A DNA stretch of 37,081 bases, from the NCBI GenBank assembly GCA_947572415.1, contig CANPBT010000014.1:1-37081 (forward strand). Reading direction: 5' to 3'. Position numbers and translations under genes: made by a program. The stretch is from an uncultured Clostridia bacterium (GTDB lineage: Bacteria; Bacillota; Clostridia; Christensenellales; Borkfalkiaceae). How positions within the stretch are numbered: the stretch's first letter is position 1; each line of letters begins with the position of its first letter. This document shows positions 23,618 through 31,674 of the stretch, piece after piece. The notes beneath the pieces are model-generated. The model was not told where the DNA came from. It searched no databases and was given only the letters and a program-made list of their open reading frames with translations.

Positions 23618-24925
23618 ATGCAGGACGTAATTTCAGCAATTTCCACGCCGTCGGGCGCGGGGGGCGTGGCTGTAATAAGATTAAGCGGAGGCGGCGCGCT
23701 GGGGATAGCCGAAAAAATGTTCGTCCCGTCGGGCAAAACCGCGGTTTCGGATTTCGTCCCCAACGTGATGTACGCGGGCAGAATATGCTGCGACGGGTTC
23801 GAGGATTACGGGCTGTGCGTGTATTTCAGGTCGCCCAAATCGTTTACCGGCGAGGACTCGGTTGAGTTTCATTGCCACGGCGGCGTGCAGATTGCGCGCG
23901 GCGTGCTTGCGAAAACTCTTTCACTCGGCGCGCGGGCAGCGGAAAAGGGCGAGTTCACAAAACGCGCGTTCATCAACGGCAAGCTCTCGTTGTCCTCCGC
24001 GGAAGGCGTAATCGATATGATTAACGCCGAAAGCTTAGCGTCGCTGCGCGCGGGCAGCATGCTTTACGCCGAAAAGCTTACTTACGAGATAAAAAAGCTT
24101 CAGGGCGGGCTTACCGACGTGCTCGCGGAAATCGCGGCTTCTTTGGACTACCCCGAAGAAGATATCGACGGTATCGACGAGCGTGAAATCAAACTTAAAA
24201 TTGTCGGGCTCGAAAGTAAGCTTACCGCGCTCGCAAATTCTTATTCCTGCGGTAAGAAGATAAAGGACGGAGTCACGGTTGCAATTTGCGGCGCGCCGAA
24301 CACGGGCAAAAGCTCGCTTTTGAACGCGCTTTTAGGCTACGACAAGGCAATCGTTTCCGACGAGGCGGGCACCACGCGCGACGCGGTTGAGGGCAGTATC
24401 GAAATAAACGGCGTGCAATTCCGCTTTGCCGATACCGCGGGGCTAAGAGAGCGGGCGGGCAATATCGAAAGCATAGGCATAGAAAGGGCGAAAAAAATCA
24501 TATCCTCCGCCGACGTGATACTATCCGTGTCCGACGGTTGCGGTTACGCGGATATTCCCGGCTGTTGCGGGAGCGTTATAAAGGTATTCAATAAATGCGA
24601 TATCCGTCCCTCCGACGGCGTTTGCGACGTTTGCATTTCCGCAAAGACGGGCGAAGGGCTGGAAAAGTTGAAGAGAAAGCTCTCGGAAGCCGCCGTGGGC
24701 GAGCTCTCGCTCGATAAGGCGTATATAATCGAGCAGCGGCATTATTTCGCGCTTATACGCGCGGCCGACAGCCTTAAAAACGCCATTGACAATATTTCCG
24801 AACCTCCCGATATTCTTTCTATAGACCTGAAAGAAGCGTGGGACGCGCTCGGCGAAATAACGGGCGAAACCGCGAACGAGGAAATAATCAATACGGTGTT
24901 CGAAAAATTTTGCGTAGGAAAGTAA
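23618..24925 (+). CDS. mnmE: tRNA uridine-5-carboxymethylaminomethyl(34) synthesis GTPase
   Basis: MnmE, with MnmG, modifies the wobble uridine (cmnm5U34) of certain tRNAs, using a methylene-THF-derived carbon and glycine. The 435 residues are slightly shorter than usual (about 450-460). The N-terminal folate-binding domain begins ISAISTPSGAGGVAVIRLSG. The G domain has P-loop GAPNTGKSS (225-233), DEAGTTRD, DTAGLRE and NKCD (a variant of NKxD). The chain ends FCVGK, the C-x-G-K motif with catalytic Cys432. The gene has its own promoter, and a LysR gene follows 37 nt later. mnmG is not in the window. Confidence 0.96.
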   Translation: MQDVISAISTPSGAGGVAVIRLSGGGALGIAEKMFVPSGKTAVSDFVPNVMYAGRICCDGFEDYGLCVYFRSPKSFTGEDSVEFHCHGGVQIARGVLAKTLSLGARAAEKGEFTKRAFINGKLSLSSAEGVIDMINAESLASLRAGSMLYAEKLTYEIKKLQGGLTDVLAEIAASLDYPEEDIDGIDEREIKLKIVGLESKLTALANSYSCGKKIKDGVTVAICGAPNTGKSSLLNALLGYDKAIVSDEAGTTRDAVEGSIEINGVQFRFADTAGLRERAGNIESIGIERAKKIISSADVILSVSDGCGYADIPGCCGSVIKVFNKCDIRPSDGVCDVCISAKTGEGLEKLKRKLSEAAVGELSLDKAYIIEQRHYFALIRAADSLKNAIDNISEPPDILSIDLKEAWDALGEITGETANEEIINTVFEKFCVGK

Positions 24926-24962
24926 ATCACGCATAAAAAGCAAATTTTTGTGAGGAGTATTT

Positions 24963-25844
24963 GTGGTCAATTTAGAGCTATACAGAGTATTCTATACCGT
25001 TGCGAAGTGCGGGTCTTTGACGAAAGCCGCGCAGGAGCTGTATATATCCCAGCCGGCGGTATCGCAGTCGATAAAACAGCTTGAAAGCAGGCTGGGCGTG
25101 GCGCTGTTTAACCGCACGCACAAAGGTATGGAGCTTTCGGCTTCCGCCGGTCGGCTGATTTTTCAGAAGGTCGAAGAGGCGCTCACCGCGCTCGAAGCCG
25201 CCGAAAACAGCATTTCCGAGCTCAGGAACAGCCCTACGGGCACGGTCAGGATCGGCGCGACCGATTCGATATTTTCATACCTTTTAGTGGATGAAATCTC
25301 CGAGTTCAAGCAAAAATACCCTACGGTAAAGCTCGAACTCATTTCGGCGACCTCGCCCGAAATTCTGTCGAGGTTAAAGGAGGGCGGTTGCGACATTGCC
25401 TTTTTGAACCTGCCGGTCGACGACGAGGAAATACGCTTTGTCGGCAGAGTGGGCGTGTTGAGCGATATTTTCGTTGCGGGCAAGGGCTACGAAAACCTCA
25501 AAGATATTACCCTGCCTTTAAAAAACCTTAAAGATTATCCTCTTCTGATGATCGAGGAAAACACCGTCGCCCGCCGCGCCATGGCTGAGTTCTGCCGCGG
25601 CAACGGCGTGAATTTAACGCCCGACACCGAGTTTTCAAACTGGGATTTAATGGTCAAATTCGCGGCGAAGGGTATGGGTATAGGCTGCGTCCCGCGCGAA
25701 TATTGCCTGAATTTGCTCGAAAGCGGCGACCTTTTCGAAGTAAAAACTTCGCCGTCACTTCCCGTAAGGGGAGTTGGCGTCGCTCTGCACAAAAACGCGC
25801 CCGTATCTTTCGCGCTTAAAATGTTTATTTCGCTTTTCGAGTAA
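24963..25844 (+). CDS. LysR-family transcriptional regulator
   Basis: The 293-residue protein has the normal LysR plan. The N-terminal winged helix-turn-helix (about 1-60) contains SLTKAAQELYISQPAVSQSIKQL. The effector-binding domain (about 90-290) begins TVRIGATDSIFSYLLVDEI, with LKEGGCDIAFLNLPVDD and a GMGIGCVPREY segment. The effector is unknown; CysB-like and amino-acid-responsive groups look similar at this level. Start is GTG 24963, with GTGAGGAG upstream. It lies in the same direction as mnmE, 37 nt downstream, and may be co-transcribed; no divergent target gene is present, which is unusual for the family. Confidence 0.9.
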   Translation: MVNLELYRVFYTVAKCGSLTKAAQELYISQPAVSQSIKQLESRLGVALFNRTHKGMELSASAGRLIFQKVEEALTALEAAENSISELRNSPTGTVRIGATDSIFSYLLVDEISEFKQKYPTVKLELISATSPEILSRLKEGGCDIAFLNLPVDDEEIRFVGRVGVLSDIFVAGKGYENLKDITLPLKNLKDYPLLMIEENTVARRAMAEFCRGNGVNLTPDTEFSNWDLMVKFAAKGMGIGCVPREYCLNLLESGDLFEVKTSPSLPVRGVGVALHKNAPVSFALKMFISLFE

Positions 25845-25880
25845 AGTTTATAATCAGTTTATTTTTTGTCAATAGAATAT

Positions 25881-26058
25881 AACCAGATAGTTTCAAACCC
25901 GAACACGATTTTAAGATAAATTTAGGCTTATACTTCGTTAAGTGCGCTTGAAGTACGTCCGTGTACGTCTGCGCGCCCTTGCCTCGTCTAATCTCAAAAT
26001 TTATTATTCAAAATTGCTACGCACGTCAGGGCGGGTTCAGGTTTGGAATTATCTGGTT
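25881..26058. repeat. 178-nt intergenic element bounded by 24-nt inverted repeats
   Basis: The left arm (25881-25904, starting AACCAGATAG) matches the reverse complement of the right arm (26035-26058, ending TATCTGGTT) at 21 of 24 positions; the three differences still allow G-U pairing in one strand's RNA. Inside, GATTTTAAGATAAATTT and AAATTTATTATTCAAAATTG can pair in part, and TACTTC/GAAGTA form a third stem. There is no ORF. The inner part shares a skeleton (GCCTTG/GCCTCGTCT, ATCTC, TTGAATTGC/TCAAAATTGC) with the leader of trmK. It could be a folded RNA or a non-autonomous repeat. Confidence 0.6.
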
Positions 26059-26087
26059 AAAAAAACGCTTCGGGAAATTTTTATAAA

Positions 26088-26870
26088 ATGGAAAGAACGC
26101 TTTATTATTCAGACGAACTGAACGACGACTTTGCAAAAACCAGAATCGTGAGGCGCAACGTAAAGCCGAATTACAGATATTTCAACAAAGGGCTTTTCGG
26201 CGCGCTCAAAAAACTGCTTTTATACAGGCTGATAGTTACGCCCGCGTGCTTTATCTACAACAAATTCATAAAGCGCGTAACATATAAAAACAAGCGTGTG
26301 CTGCGCGGCTTCAAGCGCCGCGGCTGCTTTATTTACGGCAACCACACCGCGTATATGCTCGACGCGTCAAATCCTACGTATATCGCTTTTCCGCGCCCCG
26401 CCGACGTAATAGTAAACGCCGACGCAACGTCTATTACGGGGCTCAGGGGCGTTATGCGCACGCTCGGCGCGCTACCTATCCCCGAAGACTTCCACCTTAT
26501 GACTAAGTTCAATACGGCGATAAACACCGCTATCGAAAAAAAGCACTGGGTGGCTATTTATCCCGAGGCGCATATCTGGCCGTATTGTACTAAGATACGC
26601 AATTTTTCGGCTGCGTCGTTCAATTATCCCGTAAAATGCGGCGCGCCCGTATTTGCGTATACCATGACTTATAAAAAGCGCAGGCACGGCAAACGCCCCA
26701 AACGAATAGTTTACGTCGACGGCCCGTTTTACGCCGACGAAAGCCTCACTCAGAAGGAGGCGGTAAGGAAGCTGCGCGACGAGGTTTACGAGGCGATGTG
26801 CCGCCGCGCCGAGCTTTCCGACTGCGAATACATTGAATACGTCTATAAACCCGACGGAAATCAAGCCTGA
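26088..26870 (+). CDS. PlsC-like 1-acylglycerol-3-phosphate acyltransferase family protein
   Basis: The family moves acyl chains onto lysophosphatidate or related lipids at the membrane. The protein has 260 residues. The acceptor motif is FIYGNHTAYMLD (about 81-92): H86 and D92 are separated by five residues, one more than the usual NHx4D. A second block, LGALPIPEDFH, and a third, AIYPEAHIWPY (usually EGT), follow in order. A hydrophobic patch at about 45-60 may sit on the membrane. It therefore looks like a divergent PlsC-type enzyme whose substrate is uncertain. No Shine-Dalgarno is visible. Its stop codon lies inside the loop of an intrinsic terminator (26858-26881). Confidence 0.8.
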   Translation: MERTLYYSDELNDDFAKTRIVRRNVKPNYRYFNKGLFGALKKLLLYRLIVTPACFIYNKFIKRVTYKNKRVLRGFKRRGCFIYGNHTAYMLDASNPTYIAFPRPADVIVNADATSITGLRGVMRTLGALPIPEDFHLMTKFNTAINTAIEKKHWVAIYPEAHIWPYCTKIRNFSAASFNYPVKCGAPVFAYTMTYKKRRHGKRPKRIVYVDGPFYADESLTQKEAVRKLRDEVYEAMCRRAELSDCEYIEYVYKPDGNQA

Positions 26871-26884
26871 CGGCTTGATTTTTA
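26858..26884 (+). terminator. Intrinsic terminator overlapping the acyltransferase stop codon
   Basis: AAATCAAGCC (26858-26867) pairs with GGCTTGATTT (26872-26881) across TGAC, whose first three bases are the stop codon. The right arm also contains the -35 box of the holA promoter. Confidence 0.75.
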
Positions 26885-26903
26885 GTTTGCTTTGTGTTAA
26901 AAT
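26875..26903 (+). promoter_or_regulatory. Promoter of holA (TTGATT-17-TAAAAT), apparently leaderless
   Basis: The -35 TTGATT is at 26875-26880 and the -10 TAAAAT at 26898-26903, spacer 17 nt. Seven bases separate the -10 from ATG 26911, so the transcript should begin at the start codon. No Shine-Dalgarno lies upstream. Confidence 0.6.
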
Positions 26904-26910
26904 TCAACTG

Positions 26911-27882
26911 ATGAAATATACCGAACTGAAAAACGATATCTTAGGCGGAGCGAAAAATATATACCTGCTCGAAGGGGACGACGCGTACTTTCTTTTAAAG
27001 GGCGAAAAAATGATAAAGGACGCCTTTCTTGAAAACGCGGAGCTCAATTTTTCCGCGCTCGACGGGGAAGCGCTCAAAGGCGGTGCGCTTACTACGCTTA
27101 CCTCCGCGCTGGAAAGCTTTCCGTTTATGGCGCAAAAGAGGATAATAAAGGTTACCGATTTTTACCCCACCGAAAGCGAATACGAAAGATACCTCAAAAA
27201 GACGTTCGAAAATTTTCCGCCGACCTCGATACTCATTATCGTAAACCACGGCGGAAAAAAATCGGATTTGAAGCGAAAGGGCTGCATAACGTACGTCGAC
27301 TGCAACCGCGCCGACGAGGAAACGGTGGCGAAATGGGCGTATCTGACGTTTAAACGCGCGGGGATAAACTGCCCCGTCGACGCGTGCGGCGCGATAGCGC
27401 GCTACTGCCTCTGCAATATGTCGCGCGTTGCGCTCGAGGTGGAAAAGCTTATCGATTTCAAAGGCTCGGGCGCGCTCACGCGCGAAGAGGTGGAGGCGTC
27501 GGTTTATAAGGACGCGGATTACAGAATTTACGAAATGACCAACGCAATCGCCCGCCGCGACTACGATAAATACCTCTCTGTCCAGTCCGACCTATGCCGT
27601 AAAAACGGCGACGAAACGAGCTTACTTTCGGGGCTGTTTTCGTATTTCAAAAACCTGCTTACCGTGTCCGAATCGCGCAAAAGCGACGCCGAGCTTTCAG
27701 GGCTTCTGAAAATGAAAGAGTTCGGTGTTAAAAAGAGCCGCGAGCAGGCTAACGCCATCGGCGCCGAAAAACTCAAAGCTTACGTTACTGCGGTTTATTC
27801 GGTGCTTTCGGATATAAAGAGCGGTATAACTACCCCGCAAAGCGGGCTTATGAAAATCAACGCGACGATTTTTTTCGGATAA
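26911..27882 (+). CDS. holA: DNA polymerase III delta subunit
   Basis: HolA is the clamp-loader subunit that opens the beta sliding clamp. The 323 residues are normal. The open frame extends 26 codons upstream through the preceding gene's terminator, but ATG 26911 (MKYTELKNDI) gives the expected N-terminus, followed by NIYLLEGDDAYFL, SALESFPFMAQKRIIKV, SILIIVNHGGKKSD, a CGAIARYCLCNMSRVALEVEKL stretch, DYRIYEMTNAIARRDYD, and a C-terminal helical collar domain. The family is poorly conserved, but these blocks in this order are diagnostic. The gene is monocistronic. Confidence 0.9.
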   Translation: MKYTELKNDILGGAKNIYLLEGDDAYFLLKGEKMIKDAFLENAELNFSALDGEALKGGALTTLTSALESFPFMAQKRIIKVTDFYPTESEYERYLKKTFENFPPTSILIIVNHGGKKSDLKRKGCITYVDCNRADEETVAKWAYLTFKRAGINCPVDACGAIARYCLCNMSRVALEVEKLIDFKGSGALTREEVEASVYKDADYRIYEMTNAIARRDYDKYLSVQSDLCRKNGDETSLLSGLFSYFKNLLTVSESRKSDAELSGLLKMKEFGVKKSREQANAIGAEKLKAYVTAVYSVLSDIKSGITTPQSGLMKINATIFFG

Positions 27883-27887
27883 TAAAA

Positions 27888-27920
27888 AAATAAAGGCGGT
27901 CAAACGCTTTATTTTTTTTT
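27888..27920 (+). terminator. Intrinsic terminator after holA
   Basis: AAATAAAGGCG (27888-27898) pairs with CGCTTTATTT (27905-27914), one bulged G, loop GTCAAA, followed by a run of T. Confidence 0.8.
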
Positions 27921-27930
27921 ATAAAGACTA

Positions 27931-27936
27931 TATAAT
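27931..27936 (+). promoter_or_regulatory. -10 box (TATAAT) upstream of cdaA
   Basis: A perfect TATAAT stands 33 nt before the cdaA ATG. The expected -35 position (27908-27913, TTTATT) is poor and overlaps the holA terminator. The Shine-Dalgarno GGAGAAAG follows at 27957-27964. Confidence 0.5.
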
Positions 27937-27968
27937 AGCTATATACGGTTTTTTTCGGAGAAAGATAA

Positions 27969-28796
27969 ATGTCGCGGTGGTCTGAGCTTAAAGATATAAT
28001 CATTAAAAATTTCGGCGCAAGCGGTTTTGCGGACAGGTGGTTTTTGTACGTTCTGCAATTCGTTCTGTTCGCCGTTTTATTCTACCTGATGTTTAAGGTG
28101 CTGAAAAGCAACAAGGCGGGCAAATTTATAGGCGTCGTCGTGTTTTTCGTCGTATTGAGCGGCGTTATGCTCGCTTTCACGAAAGATATCGACTCGGGCA
28201 TATTATTTATTATAATAATGCTCGCCGCGACCCTCGTGTTTACGATTTTCAATACCGAAATCAAGCGTTCGTTGCTTGATTCGGGGATTAAAAAGGGCAA
28301 GGCGGAGCCCGTAACGGTAACCGGCGTCGAGCTTATTATGGACGAAATAGTCCGCGCCGTTCAGAATATGTCAAAAAACGATATAGGCGCGCTTATCGTG
28401 CTTTCAAACGATAACCTCCCCGAAGGCATCATAGAAAGCGGCACGGTAATCAACGCGCAGATAACCTCGCAGATGGTGGAGGCGGTGTTCTACCCCAAAG
28501 CCCCTCTGCACGACGGCGCGCTTGTTATCGAGGGCAACAGATTATATGCCGCCGGCTGCTTTCTGCCGCTCGCGCAGGACGAAAGACTGCCCAAAGAGAT
28601 GGGCAGCCGCCACCGCGCCGCGCTTGGCGTAACAATGGTTGCAAGCGTAACGGCGATAGTCGTTTCCGAGGAAACGGGTATTATCTCGATAGTTAAAAAC
28701 GGCGCAATCAAAAAGAAGTATGCCGACGCGACGGACATAAAGGAAGCGCTGAGCGATTACTACTGGTCTGATTTGACGGCGGAGGCTGACGTATGA
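27969..28796 (+). CDS. cdaA: Membrane-bound diadenylate cyclase CdaA
   Basis: CdaA condenses two ATP to c-di-AMP, the second messenger controlling potassium, osmolyte and cell-wall homeostasis. The 275 residues have three N-terminal transmembrane helices (about 25-45, 52-70, 77-95) and a cytoplasmic DAC domain with the catalytic DGA (182-184) in LHDGALVI and RHR (214-216) in GSRHRAALG. Both motifs are intact, so activity is expected. In most Bacillota cdaA is followed by full-length cdaR and glmM. Here the next frame (ATGA overlap at 28793) is only 36 codons and glmM is absent. Confidence 0.95.
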   Translation: MSRWSELKDIIIKNFGASGFADRWFLYVLQFVLFAVLFYLMFKVLKSNKAGKFIGVVVFFVVLSGVMLAFTKDIDSGILFIIIMLAATLVFTIFNTEIKRSLLDSGIKKGKAEPVTVTGVELIMDEIVRAVQNMSKNDIGALIVLSNDNLPEGIIESGTVINAQITSQMVEAVFYPKAPLHDGALVIEGNRLYAAGCFLPLAQDERLPKEMGSRHRAALGVTMVASVTAIVVSEETGIISIVKNGAIKKKYADATDIKEALSDYYWSDLTAEADV

Positions 28797-28903
28797 AAAA
28801 GATAGGACAGTTTTTCAAAGATTTATTCACTAAGAACATACCGCTTAAATTGCTCGCGGTCGCGCTATCCGTGCTCACGGTATTTTTAATGAATTTGCAG
28901 TAA
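28793..28903 (+). CDS. 36-residue CdaR(YbbR)-like membrane stub
   Basis: A short frame starts with an ATG that overlaps the cdaA stop (ATGA) and ends at TAA 28901-28903. The peptide begins MKKIGQFFKDLFTKNIPLKL and ends in a hydrophobic stretch (about 20-34). This resembles the usual start of CdaR, the membrane regulator of CdaA: a basic amphipathic lead, then one transmembrane helix. CdaR would continue with several extracytoplasmic YbbR domains; here a stop follows at once and the downstream DNA encodes DUF1015 instead. It may be a decayed cdaR or a functional micro-protein. The position and overlap support translation; function is inference. Confidence 0.65.
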   Translation: MKKIGQFFKDLFTKNIPLKLLAVALSVLTVFLMNLQ

Positions 28904-28906
28904 ATT

Positions 28907-30076
28907 ATGGATACGATACGCATACCCGAAATACTCCTGCCGAAAAGCGCGGATATGACCCTCTGGGCGGTCAACGCGTGCGACCAGTTTACGTCCGATA
29001 AAAATTACTGGTCTTACCTCGATAAGCTCGTCGGAAGCAACGTCAGCGCTCTCAGGCTGATTTTCCCGGAAATCTATCTGAACGACAACCCCGAAATGCG
29101 CATTGCGGAAATTAACCGCGCCATGCGCGACTATATTGACAGCGGTGTGTTTAAAGAGGTTTCGGGCGGATTTATACTCGTAGAGCGGAAAACTCAGTCC
29201 GGCACGCGCACGGGCATAGTGCTTTCAATCGATCTCGAGGATTATTCGTTCGAGCGCGGCGCGAAAACCCCCGTCCGTTCGACGGAGGCAACCATACTCG
29301 AAAGAATACCGCCCCGCGTTAAAATCCGCGGAGACGCGCCCGTCGAGCTTCCGCACGTAATGCTTTTATACGACGACAGGAAAAGCAGCGTTTTAAACTG
29401 CGTCAGGCGCGGACGTGTTCTGTACGATTTCACGCTGAATATGGGCGGCGGCAGCGTTAAGGGCACGTTTATAGAAAACGCGGAAGAGGTTAAAAACAGG
29501 TTTTATTCTCTTGCCGAAAAGACGAACTTTCTTTTTGCGGTCGGCGACGGAAACCATTCGCTAGCCGCGGCAAAGGCGTGCTGGGATAATATAAAATACA
29601 AACTTACGGATAACGAGCGTGAGGTTCACCCCGCAAGGTTCGCTCTGTGCGAGGCGGTGAATATTTACGACGACGCGCTTTGCTTCGAGCCTATTCACAG
29701 GCTCGTAAAAACGCGCGAAACCGAAAAATTTATTTCCGGGCTCCAGACGTGCGGCGGCAAAAACGCGTATTTACTCTGCGGCGGGAAGAAAACCGAAATT
29801 CCATTTTCGGATAACGTGCCGGAGGGCATACGTCTGCTCGATAAGTACGTAAATACGTTTATCGCGGAAAACGGCGGCGAGGTGGATTATATTCACGGTA
29901 TAGAAGAGCTTGAAAAATTTACGGCGGAGGGCGGCTTGGGCGTCGCGCTTCCCGCAATCGGAAAGGAGGATTTTTTCGCGCTTATAGCTTCGGGCGGAAA
30001 TCTGCCGAGAAAGACTTTTTCAATGGGCGAGGGCAACGAAAAACGTTATTATATCGAAGCGAAAAAAATAAAATGA
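28907..30076 (+). CDS. DUF1015-family protein
   Basis: The 389 residues match, by memory, the DUF1015 family (COG4198), whose function is unknown; some members lie next to serine-biosynthesis genes. Conserved-looking blocks are MTLWAVNACDQFTSDKNYW near residue 20, RLIFPEIYL, a central RVKIRGDAPVELPHVMLLYDD, and FAVGDGNHSLAAAKACWD at about 210-227, the strongest signature. No signal peptide or transmembrane segment is seen, so it is cytosolic. ATG 28907 is 3 nt beyond the CdaR-like stub, without a Shine-Dalgarno of its own. It may be co-transcribed with cdaA and aspartate kinase. Confidence 0.85.
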   Translation: MDTIRIPEILLPKSADMTLWAVNACDQFTSDKNYWSYLDKLVGSNVSALRLIFPEIYLNDNPEMRIAEINRAMRDYIDSGVFKEVSGGFILVERKTQSGTRTGIVLSIDLEDYSFERGAKTPVRSTEATILERIPPRVKIRGDAPVELPHVMLLYDDRKSSVLNCVRRGRVLYDFTLNMGGGSVKGTFIENAEEVKNRFYSLAEKTNFLFAVGDGNHSLAAAKACWDNIKYKLTDNEREVHPARFALCEAVNIYDDALCFEPIHRLVKTRETEKFISGLQTCGGKNAYLLCGGKKTEIPFSDNVPEGIRLLDKYVNTFIAENGGEVDYIHGIEELEKFTAEGGLGVALPAIGKEDFFALIASGGNLPRKTFSMGEGNEKRYYIEAKKIK

Positions 30077-30112
30077 CGTTGCTTTAAAAACTTAATTTTC
30101 GGGACGGAAAAT

Positions 30113-31444
30113 ATGTCTGTAAAAGTATGTAAATTCGGCGGTACGTCCATGGCGGACGCAGGCGTTATCGCCGAAGTTAAAAAGATAATAGAAAGCGATG
30201 CGGAGCGCCGCTTTGTCGTGGTGTCGGCTCCGGGTAAAAGGTATTCGGGCGACTCTAAAGTCACCGACCTTTTATACAAATGCCACGAGGAGCTTCAAAA
30301 GCGGAACAACTGCGAAAAGTGCTTCGAGGCGGTTCGGTCGCGGTTTATCGATATAGCGGGTAGGCTCGGTTTAAAGCTCGATATAAACGCCGTGCTCGAC
30401 GAGACGGAAGAGAGAATAATCAAAGAAAATAACGAGCAATTCACGGCTTCCCGCGGGGAATATCTTTCCGCGCGGATAGCGGCGGAAGTGCTCGGCGCGG
30501 AGTTTATCGACGCGGAAAAAGTTATATTTTTCAATGAGGACGGCACGCTCAACGGCGAAAGAACTTACAGGGAGATAAGCGCCGCCGTTACAGGGCTTAA
30601 AAAGGCGGTGTTTCCCGGCTTTTACGGCGTGGACGTAAACGGCAGGGTAAAAACCTTTTCGCGCGGCGGCTCGGATATTTCCGGCGCAATAGTGGCGCGC
30701 GCGGTTCACGCCTCGCTGTACGAAAACTGGACGGACGTTTCGGGCTTTCTCGCCTGCGACCCGCACATTGTCGACAGCCCCAAGGGTATTAAAACGCTTT
30801 CTTATAAGGAACTGCGCGAGCTCAGCTATATGGGCGCTAACGTGCTGCACAGCGAGTCTATATTTCCCGTACGCAAGGCAAACATTCCCATTTGCATAAA
30901 AAACACGTTCAAACCCGACGACGAGGGTACTACGATAGTCCCCACGTCGCGTTACATACCCAGCGGCAATACCGTAACGGGTATTGCCGGCAAAAAGAAT
31001 TTTACGGTTATTTTTATAGAAAAATCGCTTATGAACGCCGAAATCGGCTTCATAAGGCGCGTGCTTTCGGTTATCGAGGACGAGGGAGTTGCCGTTGAGC
31101 ATATCCCGTCGGGTATAGATACTATGTCGCTGCTTATCGCCAGCGACGAGCTTGTAAACTACAAGCTCGAACGTATCCTCGACGGCATTAAGTACGCCGT
31201 CGACCCCGATATTATCCGCGTAATAGAAAATATCGCGCTTATAGCGACGGTCGGTCACGGAATGTCGTGCTCGGTCGGAACTTCGGCAAGACTTTTCAAC
31301 GCAATCGCCGCGGCGGATATAAACATAAAAATGATAGACCAGGGTTCGAGCGAGCTCAATATCATAGTCGGCGTCAAAAACGACGATTACGAGCGCTGTA
31401 TCAGGGCGATTTACAAAGAATTTTTCGGTAACAGAGGTATATAA
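30113..31444 (+). CDS. lysC: Aspartate kinase
   Basis: This enzyme phosphorylates aspartate, the first step to lysine, methionine and threonine. The 443 residues begin with the kinase domain KVCKFGGTSMADAG, then SAPGKRYSGDSKVTD, FSRGGSDISGAI and SYKELRELSYMGANVLHSE. Two ACT domains at the C-terminus (about 295-440) include IAGKKNFTVIFIEKS and QGSSELNIIVGV, so feedback control by an end product is expected. The length and single gene suggest the homo-oligomeric AK class; which amino acid inhibits it cannot be read. Upstream GGGACGG is a weak ribosome-binding site. A small membrane-protein gene follows directly. Confidence 0.94.
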   Translation: MSVKVCKFGGTSMADAGVIAEVKKIIESDAERRFVVVSAPGKRYSGDSKVTDLLYKCHEELQKRNNCEKCFEAVRSRFIDIAGRLGLKLDINAVLDETEERIIKENNEQFTASRGEYLSARIAAEVLGAEFIDAEKVIFFNEDGTLNGERTYREISAAVTGLKKAVFPGFYGVDVNGRVKTFSRGGSDISGAIVARAVHASLYENWTDVSGFLACDPHIVDSPKGIKTLSYKELRELSYMGANVLHSESIFPVRKANIPICIKNTFKPDDEGTTIVPTSRYIPSGNTVTGIAGKKNFTVIFIEKSLMNAEIGFIRRVLSVIEDEGVAVEHIPSGIDTMSLLIASDELVNYKLERILDGIKYAVDPDIIRVIENIALIATVGHGMSCSVGTSARLFNAIAAADINIKMIDQGSSELNIIVGVKNDDYERCIRAIYKEFFGNRGI

Positions 31445-31445
31445 A

Positions 31446-31637
31446 ATGTATTTGCTTGCGGGCGGTATCAGCCGTATCGACGGGATTATACTTGCCGTGC
31501 TCTGCGCGGCGATATGCCTTTTCGTGCTTTTGGATATAATCCTCGTGCTGTCTCTTCACAGGCAGAATAAAAAGCTTGCCGAAGCGGAGGAAAAGCCCGC
31601 GCCGCCCGAAGATGCGGAAGTTAAGGATAATAATTGA
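31446..31637 (+). CDS. Small single-pass membrane protein, unknown function
   Basis: The 63 residues have one transmembrane segment (about 13-37, rich in Ile, Leu and Val) and a charged, Glu/Pro/Ala-rich tail. ATG 31446 starts one base after the aspartate kinase stop, with AGAGG as a Shine-Dalgarno at 31433-31437, which favours real translation. The antisense frame on the other strand is a shadow. No homolog is recognised; a membrane-tethered regulator or accessory subunit is possible. Confidence 0.55.
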   Translation: MYLLAGGISRIDGIILAVLCAAICLFVLLDIILVLSLHRQNKKLAEAEEKPAPPEDAEVKDNN

Positions 31638-31674
31638 CAAATATTTGAAAATAAATTTAAAAAACCGAACAAAA

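Noticed and set aside
26833..26910. 26-codon upstream extension of holA
   Set aside because: It runs through the previous gene's end and terminator; HolA homology starts at ATG 26911.
30371..31258. 295-codon frame antisense to aspartate kinase
   Set aside because: It is a shadow frame of the codon pattern of the real gene; no motif or ribosome site.
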